A stretch of DNA of 64,000 nucleotides from Conoideocrella luteorostrata (GCA_032433595.1 JASWJB010000092.1:1-64000); one strand, 5' to 3'; positions 22,169 to 34,042 are shown, counted from the first letter of the stretch. The notes: a model not told the origin generated them from the letters alone. Made by a program: numbers and translations.

Positions 22169-23306
22169 TGTCCCTGCTTGAGGATGTAACCTCGATTGGC
22201 GCAAACATGTCGTGGCGGTGGTTCTAGCCTTCTCTGCCTGTTTTGTAACCAAGATAGGCCGACCGGCTTATTTCCATGTATGTCCAAAGACCGGTGCCTG
22301 GGCATAATTAAAGTCAGTCATCTGAATATCTCGTACGGAGTAATACTGGTGGCTAATGCGGCTGAAGCTTGGCACGTAATAAGCTTGCGCTAGGGTCCGT
22401 CGTTGCGACTAAGTCTTGGTAGGTTATGGAACTGCCGGAACGAAGAGTTAGAGTGGCCACTACGTAGCAGCGCCTCTGTCAATTCGACGATAGCCGTCTT
22501 TGTGTCCAAAAATAGCCAATAGGGCTTCAGGAGTGCAGCATGCCCCCGCTGGAGGACGTCGGCCAAGGGGACAACATAATAGATGCTGGAGCATGTTGCT
22601 GTCGAGGAACCGATTTGTGGCCTATACTCCGTACAGGAAATCCAATAGCCAGGCCGAAATGTAAAGGCTGACTTCACTGGTGAGTCGGGTAAACAATGTC
22701 TACGAGTGGGGAGTGCTTGCACTAATGAATGAGATGCTTGACGGTGCCAAGACAGGTCTGGTGAGCCATGTCTGCCCTAACACGATGATATTCCCGTAAG
22801 CTTGACATAAACCTCCCCACTTGAAAGCCAGCTACGGGCAAGCAATGGGGCTTCGGTGACATATCGTGAGTGGGTAGATATTCATCAACCAGACTGAGAT
22901 TTCGGATAGGGGTTTTCCTTAGGGCAAGCAATGCGACGAGAATGAGGGACTAACTACCCACCCAGCTGGGGCTTGGCTGATGCTATTTCCAAACGTCTGG
23001 ATAATTGCTCGCGAAATTGTGCTTCCTGCCCCCGATCCATGCCTATTTGAGGCAGCAGTGCGTACGGAGTACACATCTTGGAATAGTTGGTTTGAGTGAG
23101 AGAAGCAAGGTAGAAAGAAATGCGTGGCAGGGAAGTGTCTGCCGGTAAACTACTTAAAGAAAGGGTTTATCTCAACTTGAACCGCCTTGCCATCTTCAAG
23201 AACACAAGCAGCCAACTCCTCATTCTTCAATCTGATAGAGCCTACAATCACCTCACCTTCCCGTTTTCCCTTCAAACTAAACTCCCCTACTTAAAAACAT
23301 TGCAAT

Positions 23307-23921
23307 ATGAAGGGCTTCTTATCTGTCGTGGCCCTCCTCGCAGCCACTACCTCGGCCCTGCCAGCCGCCACTCCCGCCGAAGCTCTCCACCGGCTTGAGA
23401 ACCGCGCCACTACTTGCTCTAACGGCGCCACCGACAACCTCATCTTCAAGGTGTCTATCGGTAGCTTCGAAAAGGCCCGTAAGGCCAAGAACCCTTCCAA
23501 GTGTAACTGGTCGTCTGACAACTGCTCCTGGTCTCCCGACAAGCCTGGTGGCTACAACTTCATCCCCAGCTGCCACAGACATGATTTTGGATACCGTAAC
23601 ACCAAGGCCCAGAAGCGATTCACAAAAGCCATGAAGAAGAGAGTCGACGATAACTTCAAGAAGGATCTCTACAAGTACTGCTCTCAGTTTTCTGGCATCT
23701 GGTCCTTCAAGGGCGTCGAGTGCCGCAGGTATGCGGACATTTATGTTGCTTTCGTTCGCAAGTTTGGTAAGCGTGATGAGGGCGCGATCGAGTTTAACAA
23801 GCGCGAGAACAGCGTGCTGGATATCGAACTTGATGAGGACATTGAAGGCCAGGAAATCCCTGAGGTATTGGAGAACGATGGTCCTGATGTCGATGATATC
23901 GAGGCTGTCATCTCTCAGTGA
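23307..23921 (+). CDS. secreted phospholipase A2 (fungal/prokaryotic type)
   Basis: Single exon, 204 aa. Residues 1-17 form a signal peptide (MKGFLSVVALLAATTSA), followed by a short propeptide ending near ENR33. The mature region (about 34-155) matches the prokaryotic/fungal secreted PLA2 family: catalytic pair H92-D93 in SCHRHDFGYRN and six Cys (37, 66, 73, 89, 125, 139), enough for three disulphides. The enzyme would release the sn-2 fatty acid of phospholipids outside the cell, with calcium. Two Lys-Arg sites (155-156 and 165-166) precede a very acidic tail of about 38 residues, suggesting Kex2-type removal of a C-terminal propeptide. An AATAAA signal lies about 22 bp after the stop. Roles in nutrition or host interaction are known for the family; the role here is unknown. 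Confidence 0.9.
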   Translation: MKGFLSVVALLAATTSALPAATPAEALHRLENRATTCSNGATDNLIFKVSIGSFEKARKAKNPSKCNWSSDNCSWSPDKPGGYNFIPSCHRHDFGYRNTKAQKRFTKAMKKRVDDNFKKDLYKYCSQFSGIWSFKGVECRRYADIYVAFVRKFGKRDEGAIEFNKRENSVLDIELDEDIEGQEIPEVLENDGPDVDDIEAVISQ

Positions 23922-25184
23922 GAAGGAAACAATTTATGAATGAATAAATGGGAGAGGTTAGCCGTGTGATAGGCAAGTCTGGAGCAAACATGCTGTGCTA
24001 TTGTTTTAGATACAATTCAGCGTATGGAACAACGTGGATACTAAGTCATCACTCACTTGTCTCTGAAGTGCCGTTCAATAGAATATGGAATATTTGGCAA
24101 TGTTGTCGATGTTAGCATATGTGATGCACCGCAAAACATCCTTGGAACGTATTTACTACTGAGCTGCAGGAATTTATCGTTCTGGACGGAGGCATGGCCT
24201 GCAGTTGCAGCAGCAGGTCGTTTGACCCATCTTCCCCATTGGAGGGAGGACCGTCGTGTTTGATGATGAAAACTAAGATATGAATGCCACCATGAATCTT
24301 GCCTTGCAAGGTTAGTTAGACTAGATCTATGACATTTCATGGACACTATCCGCAACCGCCTTGTTAGAAAGAACCGGGTCGGAAGCTATTAGAGACTAGC
24401 GTCATATGTGAGCACACCAGCTGAAATGCATGGCCACGTCGTCGCAGGTCACTTGATGGTGACTCTTCGAAATGATAGGAGCATAAAATTGACTTGCCGC
24501 ACGTCTTAGCTTTTTCTGTTGGCTGCCAGGATGGACGCCAGTGGGTGCGTGGCTGCTTCCACAACTCGCTGCGACATCGGACCTGGAGAAGGCATCTGGA
24601 ATGGATTACAGCACAGAAGCATATGGCTAACACAATCGCCGGAGGTCTATCATCGAGCCCAGGGGAATGATTTATCTGAGCGGAGCCTAGTTCACTACTT
24701 CCTATGGCGAATCGCACAATACTGCCCAAGTACTACGGAGTACCGGGTAACAAGTTACTGTATACATGTGTGACGAGGCCTGGATACCTTGCAGCAACCG
24801 CTTATTCGTCGGTTGCGATGACGATCCCAGTGACTGTGGGCTGCAAGAGAGGAAAACCTCGTTATTTGGTACATATGTTGGGTCGGGTATGATCAGACTG
24901 CGCCAAGTTCGTATATCTACATCTCTCTACGGAGTAATGGTGGATCTATATAAGCAGTCTCGCCACGCGTGATGTATATATGGTAGTTTTATGACAGCAA
25001 AAGGAGGAAAGTTGACAGCCCAGCCCAGCCAACGGTGCTGGGACAGCAGGTGGCTGCCTACCATCACACATGTCAGCTGCGTACAAGTTCCGTGCCCGGT
25101 GCAGTTTATGTACGGAGGAGCCTGATTGGATACGTACGACTACATGTACCAAGTCTCAAGGTGCCTTGCTTTGCTTCGTCACGA
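23922..25184. other. intergenic, no intact gene
   Basis: 1.26 kb. Two exact copies of the dispersed element (24734 and 24928). No RNA gene or domain-bearing ORF seen. Confidence 0.6.
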
Positions 25185-26105
25185 GCAAAATGTCGCAGGC
25201 AGCGCGGACCGAACGGCAGCAGGCTGTCGACCATAGCAGCGGATGACGATGCACAAAACGAAACTTTGACGACGTTTCGTCGAATTCCTAACTCATCCGC
25301 AGAAGTGAGAGAGTTGATCTGGGAGCACAGCCTCCCTCCCGGCCGTATATTTCACGTCAGCGGATCTTTGGTAATAACTCCAGTGCAAAATGCGCGAATT
25401 TTCGAACGCTTCGTTTTCCACCGACGCCATCCCGCCCCGGTCGCCACACCGGCGTGCCGCGAATCGCGAGAGTCTCTTTTCTCAGAAGATTCTTCCACCC
25501 CCAATGCTCTAATTTGTGATTCAATCCGGACGTGGACATGATTTGCATTGGTCGTAATGAGCGAGAGTATATACAGGCCGTATGCGATGCACCTGTCTGC
25601 CAGATCGATAACTTCAAGCAGGTGAAGCATGTTGGAGTAGAATGGGGCGCGTTCTTCCACGAATTGCCGCAGGCAGCAACTAGATAGCGCATGCAAAAGC
25701 GCTGGAAGCACGCATCTACGTGCCGAATTTACAAACCATTAACTATGTGCTGCCGCAAACACGGTATTGTGGAAGCATGAGAGTTGGGAGAAAGCCTCAC
25801 ACATCGTGGACGAATTCACGCAGGCTTGTCCCGCTCCCTGGGCATATTAGCGTTTCGTGGGTGCGAATGACGGATTCTGGGGAAAGAGATCCGCCGCTGG
25901 ACTGCATCGGACCTCCACCATTGGAGACTGCGAGCTGGAGAAGCTCTTCGGGAACAAATGGCCAGTTCGCTTGAAGCTGATGTCGCGGACGTGGAGGATG
26001 ACCTGGGCCATATCGTACCCCGGACAAACACCGTTGGTTCCTGGCGGATGGCTCCTTCGCAAGGAAGACCGCCACGTTTCTGACCTAACGGACTATTATG
26101 GCTGA
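25185..26105 (+). pseudogene. 2EXR-domain protein, frameshifted remnant
   Basis: Recognisable pieces lie in order but in different frames. First comes FRRIPNSSAEVRELIWEHSL and PPGRIFHV (about 25270-25360), the N-terminal signature of the fungal 2EXR domain (F..LP.EVR..IWE..LP.PR). Then ATPACRESRESLFSED and CDSIRTW (to about 25540). A frame change leads to DMICIGRNEREYI and VGVEWGAFFHELPQA (25540-25685), then a stop. Further frames carry LQTINYVLPQTRY (about 25725) and CELEKLFGNKWPVRL (about 25930). No set of plausible introns restores one frame, so it is called a pseudogene. 2EXR proteins are common in filamentous fungi and their function is not established. Sequencing errors could mimic some of the breaks. 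Confidence 0.7.
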
Positions 26106-26924
26106 AGCGTTGAGATATCTTTGGCTGCTCAATCACTAGTTCAACGATGATAGCAGGAACAAGCGAAATTATAGAATCCTCTCAATACAAAACCCGCCGA
26201 CCGAGCCTTGTCGCCATCAAAAGCACTCCGCACTCCGTAATCCTCCCAGCCCATCAGCACTCGGCACGGTGAAACATGGCCCTATGCGCGGGCAAGTCAG
26301 CAGTATCGTAAACTAGCGATCCTGCCGGATCTTCAGCGTAAGATATCATGCTTCTATCTGATCCTTCCATCACCTGTCCACTGTTGATGCCTCTATCACG
26401 AGACCGACGGGGAGCTGTAATAATGTTCGGTCATCTCCCGGCCCATCCATAAGAAGATCGGTCGCGCATGGGATCTAGCGTGACGGCAGCGGGTGTGCGT
26501 CGATCTCACCACTACTAATGTAACGCCATGTACGGAGTACATACCTTAGACTGCCCTGGCTGACGCGGAGGCTGGCTGAGTCTAAAAGTCGCCAAGGGAA
26601 AGCCGGCCGGTCAGTTGGGCAATCGAAGGCTGTCAATGGCCACACGTGTGGGATAGGTCATTTGCTCGGGCCGGTAAACCACACCAATGTACGGAGTACT
26701 CCGTAGTGTAGTTACTAGTGATTGTGTGAACACGATGAGCCGTAAGACGGACGTGCTCAGCCCGGTAGTTGACGATTTCCCGTAACGCGGCTCCATCTGA
26801 TCCATCTCTTATAAGTGACGCTGGCCCGGCCGAGTCTCTGACGCACATTGGAAGCTTACTACTATACTCCGTACTCCCGTACTATTCACGCTAGTTTTTG
26901 TCTTTGCAAGGAAGCTTTCGCAAA
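26106..26924. other. intergenic with palindromic TACGGAGTACTCCGTA
   Basis: About 820 bp upstream of the histidine-phosphatase-like gene. Four exact 9-mers (26531, 26690, 26697, 26875), two of them forming a perfect palindrome. The last lies about 50 bp before the ATG at 26925. Confidence 0.6.
26690..26705. repeat. 16-bp perfect palindrome TACGGAGTACTCCGTA
   Basis: Two copies of the dispersed 9-mer in inverted orientation, overlapping by TA. It is the only fully palindromic copy seen in the window. Confidence 0.9.
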
Positions 26925-27669
26925 ATGAAGTTTGCATATTTTGTTGCCTGGACGGCAGGCCTGGTCGCCGCCAAGAAGCCCATGGTGTTCTTCATTCGCC
27001 ATGGGGAAAAACCCGGCGGCGATGAGAATGGATTGAGCGCCCGAGGCGAACAACGGGCGCAATGCCTCAGAAATGTCTTTGGCGCCGGATCCAACTACAA
27101 TGTGGGCCACATCATGGCCCAGGCATACAAGCCAAGTAAGTAAGCAGCGGGGATACTGGGAATACTCCGTACCAAGGAGAAATATGCGCGGTCTTGAAGA
27201 AACGGTCCAGGAACAGCACCCAACTAACTAGCATGTGCCAAAAATAGGTGGCAAGAGAAAGCGACCGTACGACACTGTCAAGCCGGTGGCCAAGGACCTT
27301 GGACTAAAGGTTGATACATCGTGCGACCGAGACGACGCCAAGTGCGTCAAGAAGTTTGTCAAGAAGTACAAGGGTCCAGGCAACATTCTGATCTGGTAAG
27401 CACAAAGCATTGTCTCCCTCTGTCGGCCCCATCCTGCCAAACAACGGGCTGAATCCAGCAATACAATAATGGACATGGAGCTGACACTCTTTCTCCTTTT
27501 TCTCTGTACCAGCTGGGAACACAAGATGCTCTCCGAGCTTGCGGAGGCGCTTGGAGCTGAAAATGTGCGAGCGTACCCCAGCGATCGGTTCGACCAAATT
27601 TGGATCGACCCCCATCCCTACTCCCAGATTACGGATATTGTTTCCGAACATTGCCCCGGGTTAGATTAA
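26925..27669 (+). CDS. small histidine-phosphatase (phosphoglycerate-mutase-fold) protein
   Basis: Three exons: 26925-27135, 27248-27395 and 27513-27669, giving 171 aa. Introns are 112 nt (GTAAGT to AATAG, with a CTAAC branch) and 117 nt (GTAAGC to CCAG). Residues 1-16 (MKFAYFVAWTAGLVAA) look like a weak signal peptide. Then comes VFFIRHGEKPGGDENGLS with the RHG catalytic-His motif of the histidine phosphatase superfamily (RHG at about 24-26) and LSARGEQRAQCLRNVFG. The join at ILIC-WEHKM restores the second conserved His (H in WEH, about residue 123). Small members of this fold are phosphatases of varied and often unknown substrate. The catalytic core appears complete but short. Intron 1 contains a TACTCCGTA element (27163). 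No operon-like partner. Confidence 0.85.
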
Positions 27670-29257
27670 AACAAAAAGCAAAAATGTGGATCAAGCATGT
27701 CTCGTAGTAGACCAGGCTGGTGCGACAGAAGGGACAAAAATAATTGTGTACGAAGCACTCCGTACGGCGTACATGTTGAAAGCGCCGTCGTCGAAAAGGA
27801 CACGGGCAGGTTGACGTCGAAGTAAGCGGCGCCGTAGCTTAAATTGCCAAGACAGAAGAAAATATATACATGCATGCATACAAACATACATACATAAACC
27901 TACATAGCACAAGAGCCTGCTCCGTACTCCGTACTGTGTTTCACAAATTCTTTACTTTGGCTCTACAATATGGAGTGCATGGCAAACGTAAAGCATCCAG
28001 GATAATGTCCTGCAGAAGCTCGTTATTTCGTCTCACCGTTTCGCGGCCTAGGTGCGACCACGCCTCTCGGAGATTTCTGCGATTCGAGTTGTCACCTCAC
28101 ATAAGGGACTTTTATTTGGATCCGTGCCAAACAACGGCTGACTGGAACTAGATCGCGAAGGCCGGCCGTTACTACTGGGTGGCAGACGACACAGTTCTCG
28201 TGGCCACCCGACGTGCTGTGTTGGACGAGAATTACTAACCTAGTGTTTGGGCTAATGAATCGTCTAGTCATTGGGAGGTGTCGCATCCGGGCAGCCTTAA
28301 CCAAAAATATCAATATCTTGCCACGTCCCACAGCGTATGTCCCCGGTGCCTGGTGCAATGAGAGGCACTTAACAAAGGCTGTCGTGTGACTGTCCGGCGA
28401 AGCTATAACTAACCACTGGTCGCAATGCAAGCCACCGGGGGGGCTGTGAGACCGCATCTGCAGCGCGGTCCGCCGGTCTCGCACTCGCGTGTTTTTCTTT
28501 GTGGTGGCGCCTGGGTTGTGTCCGTCTCAGCGGAAGATTGCGAGGAGACAGCCAAAAGCAAATACCATGCGCGCTGGCTCAGTGTGGCTTTGGAGACGTT
28601 TATGCGTTGGGCCCAACGGGATCCAACTGTTGGTCGGCTTGGTATCGTGCAAGTTCGGATGTTTCTGTTTCGGTGAAGCAGCCCCGATGGTCTACAGATG
28701 AGCAATCGCTTGGTCATCATCACGATGCTTGATGAGAAGGAGTCAAGGCTGAGCTCACAACCAGGAGGATCGCGACAATGTGGCAATAATTACGGAGCCG
28801 CGGACCTAGATTGCCTTGGCGGCACGGTGTAAATTAACATGAATTATTATCACAATCCCAGCGGCACTCTTCGTGCCGCCACTTGCACTTGTGAATGAAT
28901 GAGAGACACAGATTTTCTTGTATGCAGGGATAGACGGGTCGGCCAATGACTTGGCCATCAGCATGAGCCAACTACTCCACCTTTTTGTAAACAGGAGTAA
29001 ACCAACAATACGAAGCGGGCGAAGAATCTAATATGTCTCGCTTGTTCTCGCCAGTCGTATTGTGGTATAGTTTCTTGTATTAGATGTTTCTCGGGTTACG
29101 CAGTGAAATCCCTTCGCCACACGCAGAGAAAAATGTGTCCCGGGCGGTTCTATAAAAAGGCTTCATCACCGGCCCCTGCTGTTGATCTGAAGTGTCTGAT
29201 CATCGATCATATAGCATTATACTCCGTACGCGGTAAACCGTGACAGTCCCGCCCATC
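27670..29257. other. intergenic, upstream region of the multicopper oxidase
   Basis: 1.6 kb without a recognised gene. Contains exact 9-mers at 27925 and 29220. The latter falls between the TATA box and the ATG of the oxidase, so it is probably in the 5' UTR. Confidence 0.6.
29151..29160 (+). promoter_or_regulatory. TATA box of the multicopper oxidase gene
   Basis: TATAAAAAGG lies 98-107 bp before the ATG at 29258, the clearest TATA box in the window. It suggests a strongly regulated, inducible gene with a leader of about 70 nt. This is inferred from sequence only. Confidence 0.65.
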
Positions 29258-31221
29258 ATGTTGACGACATATTTGTTCGTGGCTCTCGTTTACGCTCTGG
29301 GGGCATGGGCACTGCCCAACCCGAGCGCGATTGCAGCTGCGGGAAAGGGACCCAAGGTGTTCAACTTCATAGTGTCTTGGAAGCCGCATGCGCCAGATGG
29401 AGTGTCTAGAAATATGCTCCTGGTGAATGACAGGTCTCCTGGACCGGTTATTGAAGTTGAACAGGATGATTGGGTCGTAGTTCATGTGCAAAACACCTCG
29501 CCGTACAACACTTCGGTACATTTCCATGGTGAGTTGCGGTTCGCGCCCCAAAACACATTGTTCGCGACATGTTGGCTCACATATTTGTTCAAGGTATTGA
29601 AATGGAGAATACGCCCTGGTCTGATGGGGTTCCTGGTGTCACCCAGCGTCCAATTGAGCCCGGGCGAAACTTCACGTACAAGTTCCAGGCGCTCCAGTAC
29701 GGTAGCTATTGGTATCACTCACACGCAAAGGGCCAGATCGAAGATGGCCTCTACGGGCCAATTGTCATTCATCCCCGCTCCGACACCCCAAAGCCGTTCC
29801 ACATGATTTCGAAGGACCGCAAGTCCATACAGGCCATGGAACGCGCTGAGAGAGCGGTCCATCCGCTGGTGCTCTATGACTATATGCACATCACCTCAGA
29901 GGAGAAGTGGGACATTACGCCCAAAGCTGGCGTTGAGATACCGTGCTATGACTCTATCCTTTTTAACGGCAAGGGAAGGGTGCGGTGTCTCCCCGAAGAT
30001 GAAATGATGTCGCATCTAAGTCCTGTGCAAAAGAGAGACTTGGACCTGGTCCCGGGACAGAAACTGACAGACAAGGGGTACGATGAAAATACTTCCGCTC
30101 TTCATATATCTTTGGTCTACGGATCTTCATGCTGACGCGAACTAAATAGCTGCTTACCTGCCATAGTCATGGCCGCCTTTGGAGGCGACAGCACCAAGTA
30201 CAACGCAAGTGCCATGCCAAAAGGCATCTTTGAGGGATGCAAAGAAACCAAAGGCTCTACGGAGGTTGTGAAAGCCCAGCCGCCGTCCGCCAATCCATGG
30301 GTCGCCATAGACATTGTCGGCTCCATTAACTTCATGAATGGAATCGTCGCCATCGACGGTCACGACATGTGGGTGTACGCCATGGACGGAGCGTATATCG
30401 AGCCACAGAAAGTCCAAGCGATTTCGGTGTTCAACGGTGATCGGTTCTCGGTGCTGGTCAATACCAAGCGCGCTGGGAAATTTCAGATTCGATGTCATGC
30501 CAGTACCGCACCGCAAATGATTATTGGCAACGCGATCCTCGAGGTTCCGGGTTCGACAGCTGGTGGTACGGCGCCGCGACAGTGGATCGACATCATTGGC
30601 AATCCGCTGTCGAAGGATGTCGTGTTCTTCAACCAGAAGATTGCTCATCCATACCCACCGCAGCCGATCCCACGGAAAGCTGATGCGCTTCATGTTCTAA
30701 ACATGCGACTAAATGGGGCGAGTTACGCATGGGCAATGAACAGTACGGCATTGGATCCGCACGAGCTGGACAACGAAGTCCCTCCGATATTATTTGACCC
30801 GAGTATAACTGTTGCAAAACACGACAACGTGACCATCGCGACAAAGAACGGCACGTGGGTTGACCTGGTGTTTTACTCATCCGTTTACCCCATGCCACCG
30901 CATCCTATTCATAAGCACGGGGTCAAGATGTTCAAGATCGGCTCCGGTTCTGGACCGTTCAAATGGAAATCGGTCGACGATGCCATGGAAGAAATACCAG
31001 AGAGCTTTAACCTGGTAAATCCCCCAAGGAGGGACACGTTTGTCTCGCTTCCATCGGCAACTGAAGTAAACTGGATTGTAGTGCGGTATCACGTCAGGAA
31101 TCCTGGAGCTTGGTTACTGCATTGCCACATAAGTAATCACATGATGGGAGGAATGACCATGGTCATATTAGATGGATTAGACGCTTGGCCTAAAATCCCG
31201 CCCGAGTATTTGAACTATTGA
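29258..31221 (+). CDS. secreted multicopper oxidase, Abr1-like
   Basis: Three exons: 29258-29528, 29594-30077 and 30150-31221, giving 608 aa. Introns are 65 nt (GTGAGT to CAAG) and 72 nt (GTACGA to AATAG, branch CTGAC). A GTG at 29240 is in frame but the ATG at 29258 begins a good signal peptide (MLTTYLFVALVYALGAWALP). All four copper motifs are present: HFHG (H88, H90, across intron 1), WYHSH, HPIHKHG, and HCHISNHMMGGM with the axial Met of the type 1 site. Three cupredoxin domains are implied. The KVFNF/I.W start and GVPGVTQRPIEPG resemble the ascomycete Abr1 group (conidial pigment oxidases) and related ferroxidases more than classical laccases. It would oxidise phenols or metal ions outside the cell or in the wall. 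Substrate assignment is tentative; enzyme class is certain. The neighbouring exporter is convergent. Confidence 0.92.
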
Positions 31222-32093
31222 TTGGTCGTTCTGCGGTCCAACCGCCTGTACATATTCTAGAGCTGCACCGCACATATGCCTTCAAGCGCACAGATATAGA
31301 TTACTCATGATAATGACAGGGCTACGAGTTCAGTGTGACCTTGTGGATCTCTGGTGAATGTTGTCCGACAATATGTCAACCACAGAGTGTGCGTCGTACG
31401 ACAGCCTGCCCAAGTCCTCCGGTGCAGGTCTCACAGCCGTTGCCAATACAACATTATACCACCCATCGAAGCAATCCCTGCGTCTTTGACAAGCACCCAT
31501 GCTAGAACGTACATTGGGCACGTTTTCGCTCAAAATATTTGTCATCGTCGGTTGAGCCGACAATGGGGATCCGCTCCAGATTTTAGATGCTATTCCCATT
31601 CTATCCCGACTGTTGGCAGAAAAAGTACCTCAACTTGCCCCTGCCGTCGCATAGCTTGCTATGAACGCATTCTATGCCGTACTAATGCGAAGAGCCTATT
31701 ATTTCCAAGGATGGCCAAAGGCTATCACATCGAAAATTTCCATTCACCAGGGCCTTCAAATTTCCGTAGTCGACATCAGCATGATTTAAAACAAATCGAT
31801 ACGGAAGGCCCGCCATATCACGAGCTGTAAACGTATTAGATAGGAAACGTCAGAAATTGTGACATGCAATCAATTTTGTAGAGTGGGTATTCAGTACTCG
31901 GTACAGTATCAGTTTTTGGATTGAGTGTAAATAGTATAATCCTCCTTCCGTGGCTCTATTATGTTCCCATGCCAGGTATCTCAATGCAATAACAAAAATC
32001 GCGCAAAGTAAACCACCAACGCCAACCCTATGCCCAACCCTTCCGATGATATACAGTTGTGTTGTGTTGTGTTGTGTTGTGTTGAGAGCCGGC
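31222..32093. other. convergent intergenic region
   Basis: 872 bp between the stop codons of the oxidase and the exporter. Unrecognised short ORFs only; a pentanucleotide repeat lies next to the exporter's stop. Confidence 0.6.
32056..32084. repeat. (GTTGT)5 pentanucleotide microsatellite
   Basis: Five full copies plus GTTG, starting 10 bp past the stop codon of the MFS exporter, hence in its 3' UTR. Likely to vary in copy number between strains. Confidence 0.95.
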
Positions 32094-34042
32094 TTAGGCT
32101 GCCGCCATCTCAATCTTCTTGCCCTTGACCGAGTTCCACGGCACGAGAGCAGAACCAACAATGGAGAGAGCTGACATCGCAGCGGAGACGTAAAAGGTGT
32201 TGGTGACTGCACCATTATAAGCCTCGAGAACCACAGGCAAGAACTCTTTGGGGATCAGCGTCTGGACTTCTGTAGCACCAACGGAAATTACTTTGACGGG
32301 GTCAAGGCCAGCAATGTTTGCGGCGGCGATATTGGAAACAAGTTTGTTCTGGAAGACGTTTTGGGCGACGCAAATAAACAGAGCACCACCTAGGGTCTGA
32401 GCGAAGATGATGATGGCGGTGCCAATAGCGACATCTTCATTGTCAAGGGAAGCCTGAACAGCGACCATGGTCTGCTGCATGCCCAGACCGACGCCGATAC
32501 CGAAGAGAATTTGGTATCCGATCCAATGGGCAGGGCTGGTATCGACCGTAAAGGTTGCGAGCATACCCGCTCCAACGGACATGAGGACGGTAGAAACGAT
32601 CATGAACGGCGTGTAGTATCCGACGGTGGAGACGAGACCACCCGAGACAAGCGAGAAAATAACGAGGGAGAGAATCATGGGGAGATTCTTGATACCGGAT
32701 TGGATGGCGGTGGTGCCCTGAATGGCCTGGAACCAGAGGGGAAGCTGGAAAGGCGAAGCAGTTAGTTTTATGTCATCTCCGCGGGACAGAAGAACGTGTA
32801 CTCCGTAAAGAGCACTGGGACACATACATAATAGACCAGAACGAAAAAGGCGGCTCCCAAGCAAGCGCCAAAGAATGCGCAAGTCCACACAGTTCTGTTC
32901 ATAAATACCCTAGGGGGAACAGTCGCCTTTTCTTGAAGCCAGACTTGAACGAATAGGAAGGCAATAATCAGGACACCAAAAATGACGAACAAGGCAATGA
33001 TGCGCCCATCTTTCCAGGCATATTTGGTGCCACCCCACTGCAGAGCAAGGAGCAAAGACACAATGCCAGGAATGAACAAGACGGTTCCCAGCAAGTCAAA
33101 CGACATGATCTGCTCCTTCAAAGTCGACTTCTGCTTGGCGACCCTTGGCTTGGGCAGGGTCAAGAACAGGATGATAAAGGCGACAGTGACACCGCCAAAG
33201 GGAAGATTGATGTAAAAGCACCATCTCCAAGTGAGGTGATCAGTGAAAGCACCGCCCATGAGGGGACCGGCGACAGAGGCGATGCCGTACATGGATCCGA
33301 TGATGCCCATGTACATAGGACGCTGGCGCAGCGGAACACTGCGGTTGATGATCAACAACGCACCGGAGAAGACACCAGCCGCACCAAGACCAGCGACGGC
33401 TCGGCCGAGGATCAATCCCACGGAATTGGGGGTGGCGCCGCAGACGAGCGATCCGAGTTCGAAGAGGAAAATGGCGAAGAGGTAGACCCATTTCACCGAG
33501 TAGAAGGTGTACAGTTTACCGAAGATGAGTTGCACGGCGCAGGTGGTGAGGAGATAGGCTGAGCCATACCAGCCAACGTCTTGAAGGGCTTTGAATTGAT
33601 CTGTAATTCGAGGGATAGCAGTAGCAATGATTGTGTTGTCCTAGAGAAGGGGGTGTGTGTTAATGAACAAAGGCACAAACGATTTTTTTTACTTTATTTT
33701 GCATTGGAGTTGCCCACGTACCAATGCCATACAAAAGACTGACAAGCAAAGCGCAATGGAAATTAGTGTCAATCTCCACGCAGCAGGGTACTCATAGTCA
33801 TCTTCTTTCTTTTCGGCATTGTCATCTCGAACTGAACTATCCGTGCCTTCCTTCGCAGTGGACAGTTGTTCCTCCTGATCGTGAATGTTTGCCGAGGATG
33901 GTTGTTTTTCGGATAGATCCGCCGTTTGCGCAGCTTGATTCGTTGATCTAGATTCTGCATTTCTTTGCACTTCCGCCTCCTTGTGTCCTGTGTCTCCGGA
34001 ATATACGGATGTGACTTCAGTGGAGCTCCCGGAGACGGCCAT
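32094..34042 (-). CDS. MFS drug/toxin exporter, DHA2 (14-TM) type
   Basis: Three exons: 33722-34042, 32828-33640 and 32094-32744, giving 594 aa. Introns are 81 nt (GTACGT to TCTAG) and 83 nt (GTATGT to CCAG, branch CTAAC), both phase 0. Residues 1-85 are a hydrophilic cytosolic tail. The first helix ends MAL and joins [16 protein letters not shown], the DHA2 signature. [25 protein letters not shown] and [17 protein letters not shown] (the 14-TM family motif C region) follow, and about 14 helices are visible. Fungal members export mycotoxins, antifungals or other small molecules by proton antiport at the plasma membrane, and such genes often sit in metabolite clusters. Intron 2 carries a TACTCCGTA element (32799). 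No break seen. Cargo is unknown. Confidence 0.92.

Larger units (their letters stand above)
21272..23306. other. intergenic region rich in TACGGAGTA elements
   Basis: 2.0 kb with no gene recognised. Seven exact copies of the dispersed 9-mer occur here (21802, 21809, 22153, 22160, 22334, 22625, 23063), including two overlapping tandem pairs. The right end is the phospholipase promoter; no clear TATA box was found there. Confidence 0.65.

Noticed and set aside
31330..31830. Overlapping ORFs on both strands after the multicopper oxidase
   Set aside because: Neither strand shows a domain; likely chance open frames in the convergent 3' region.
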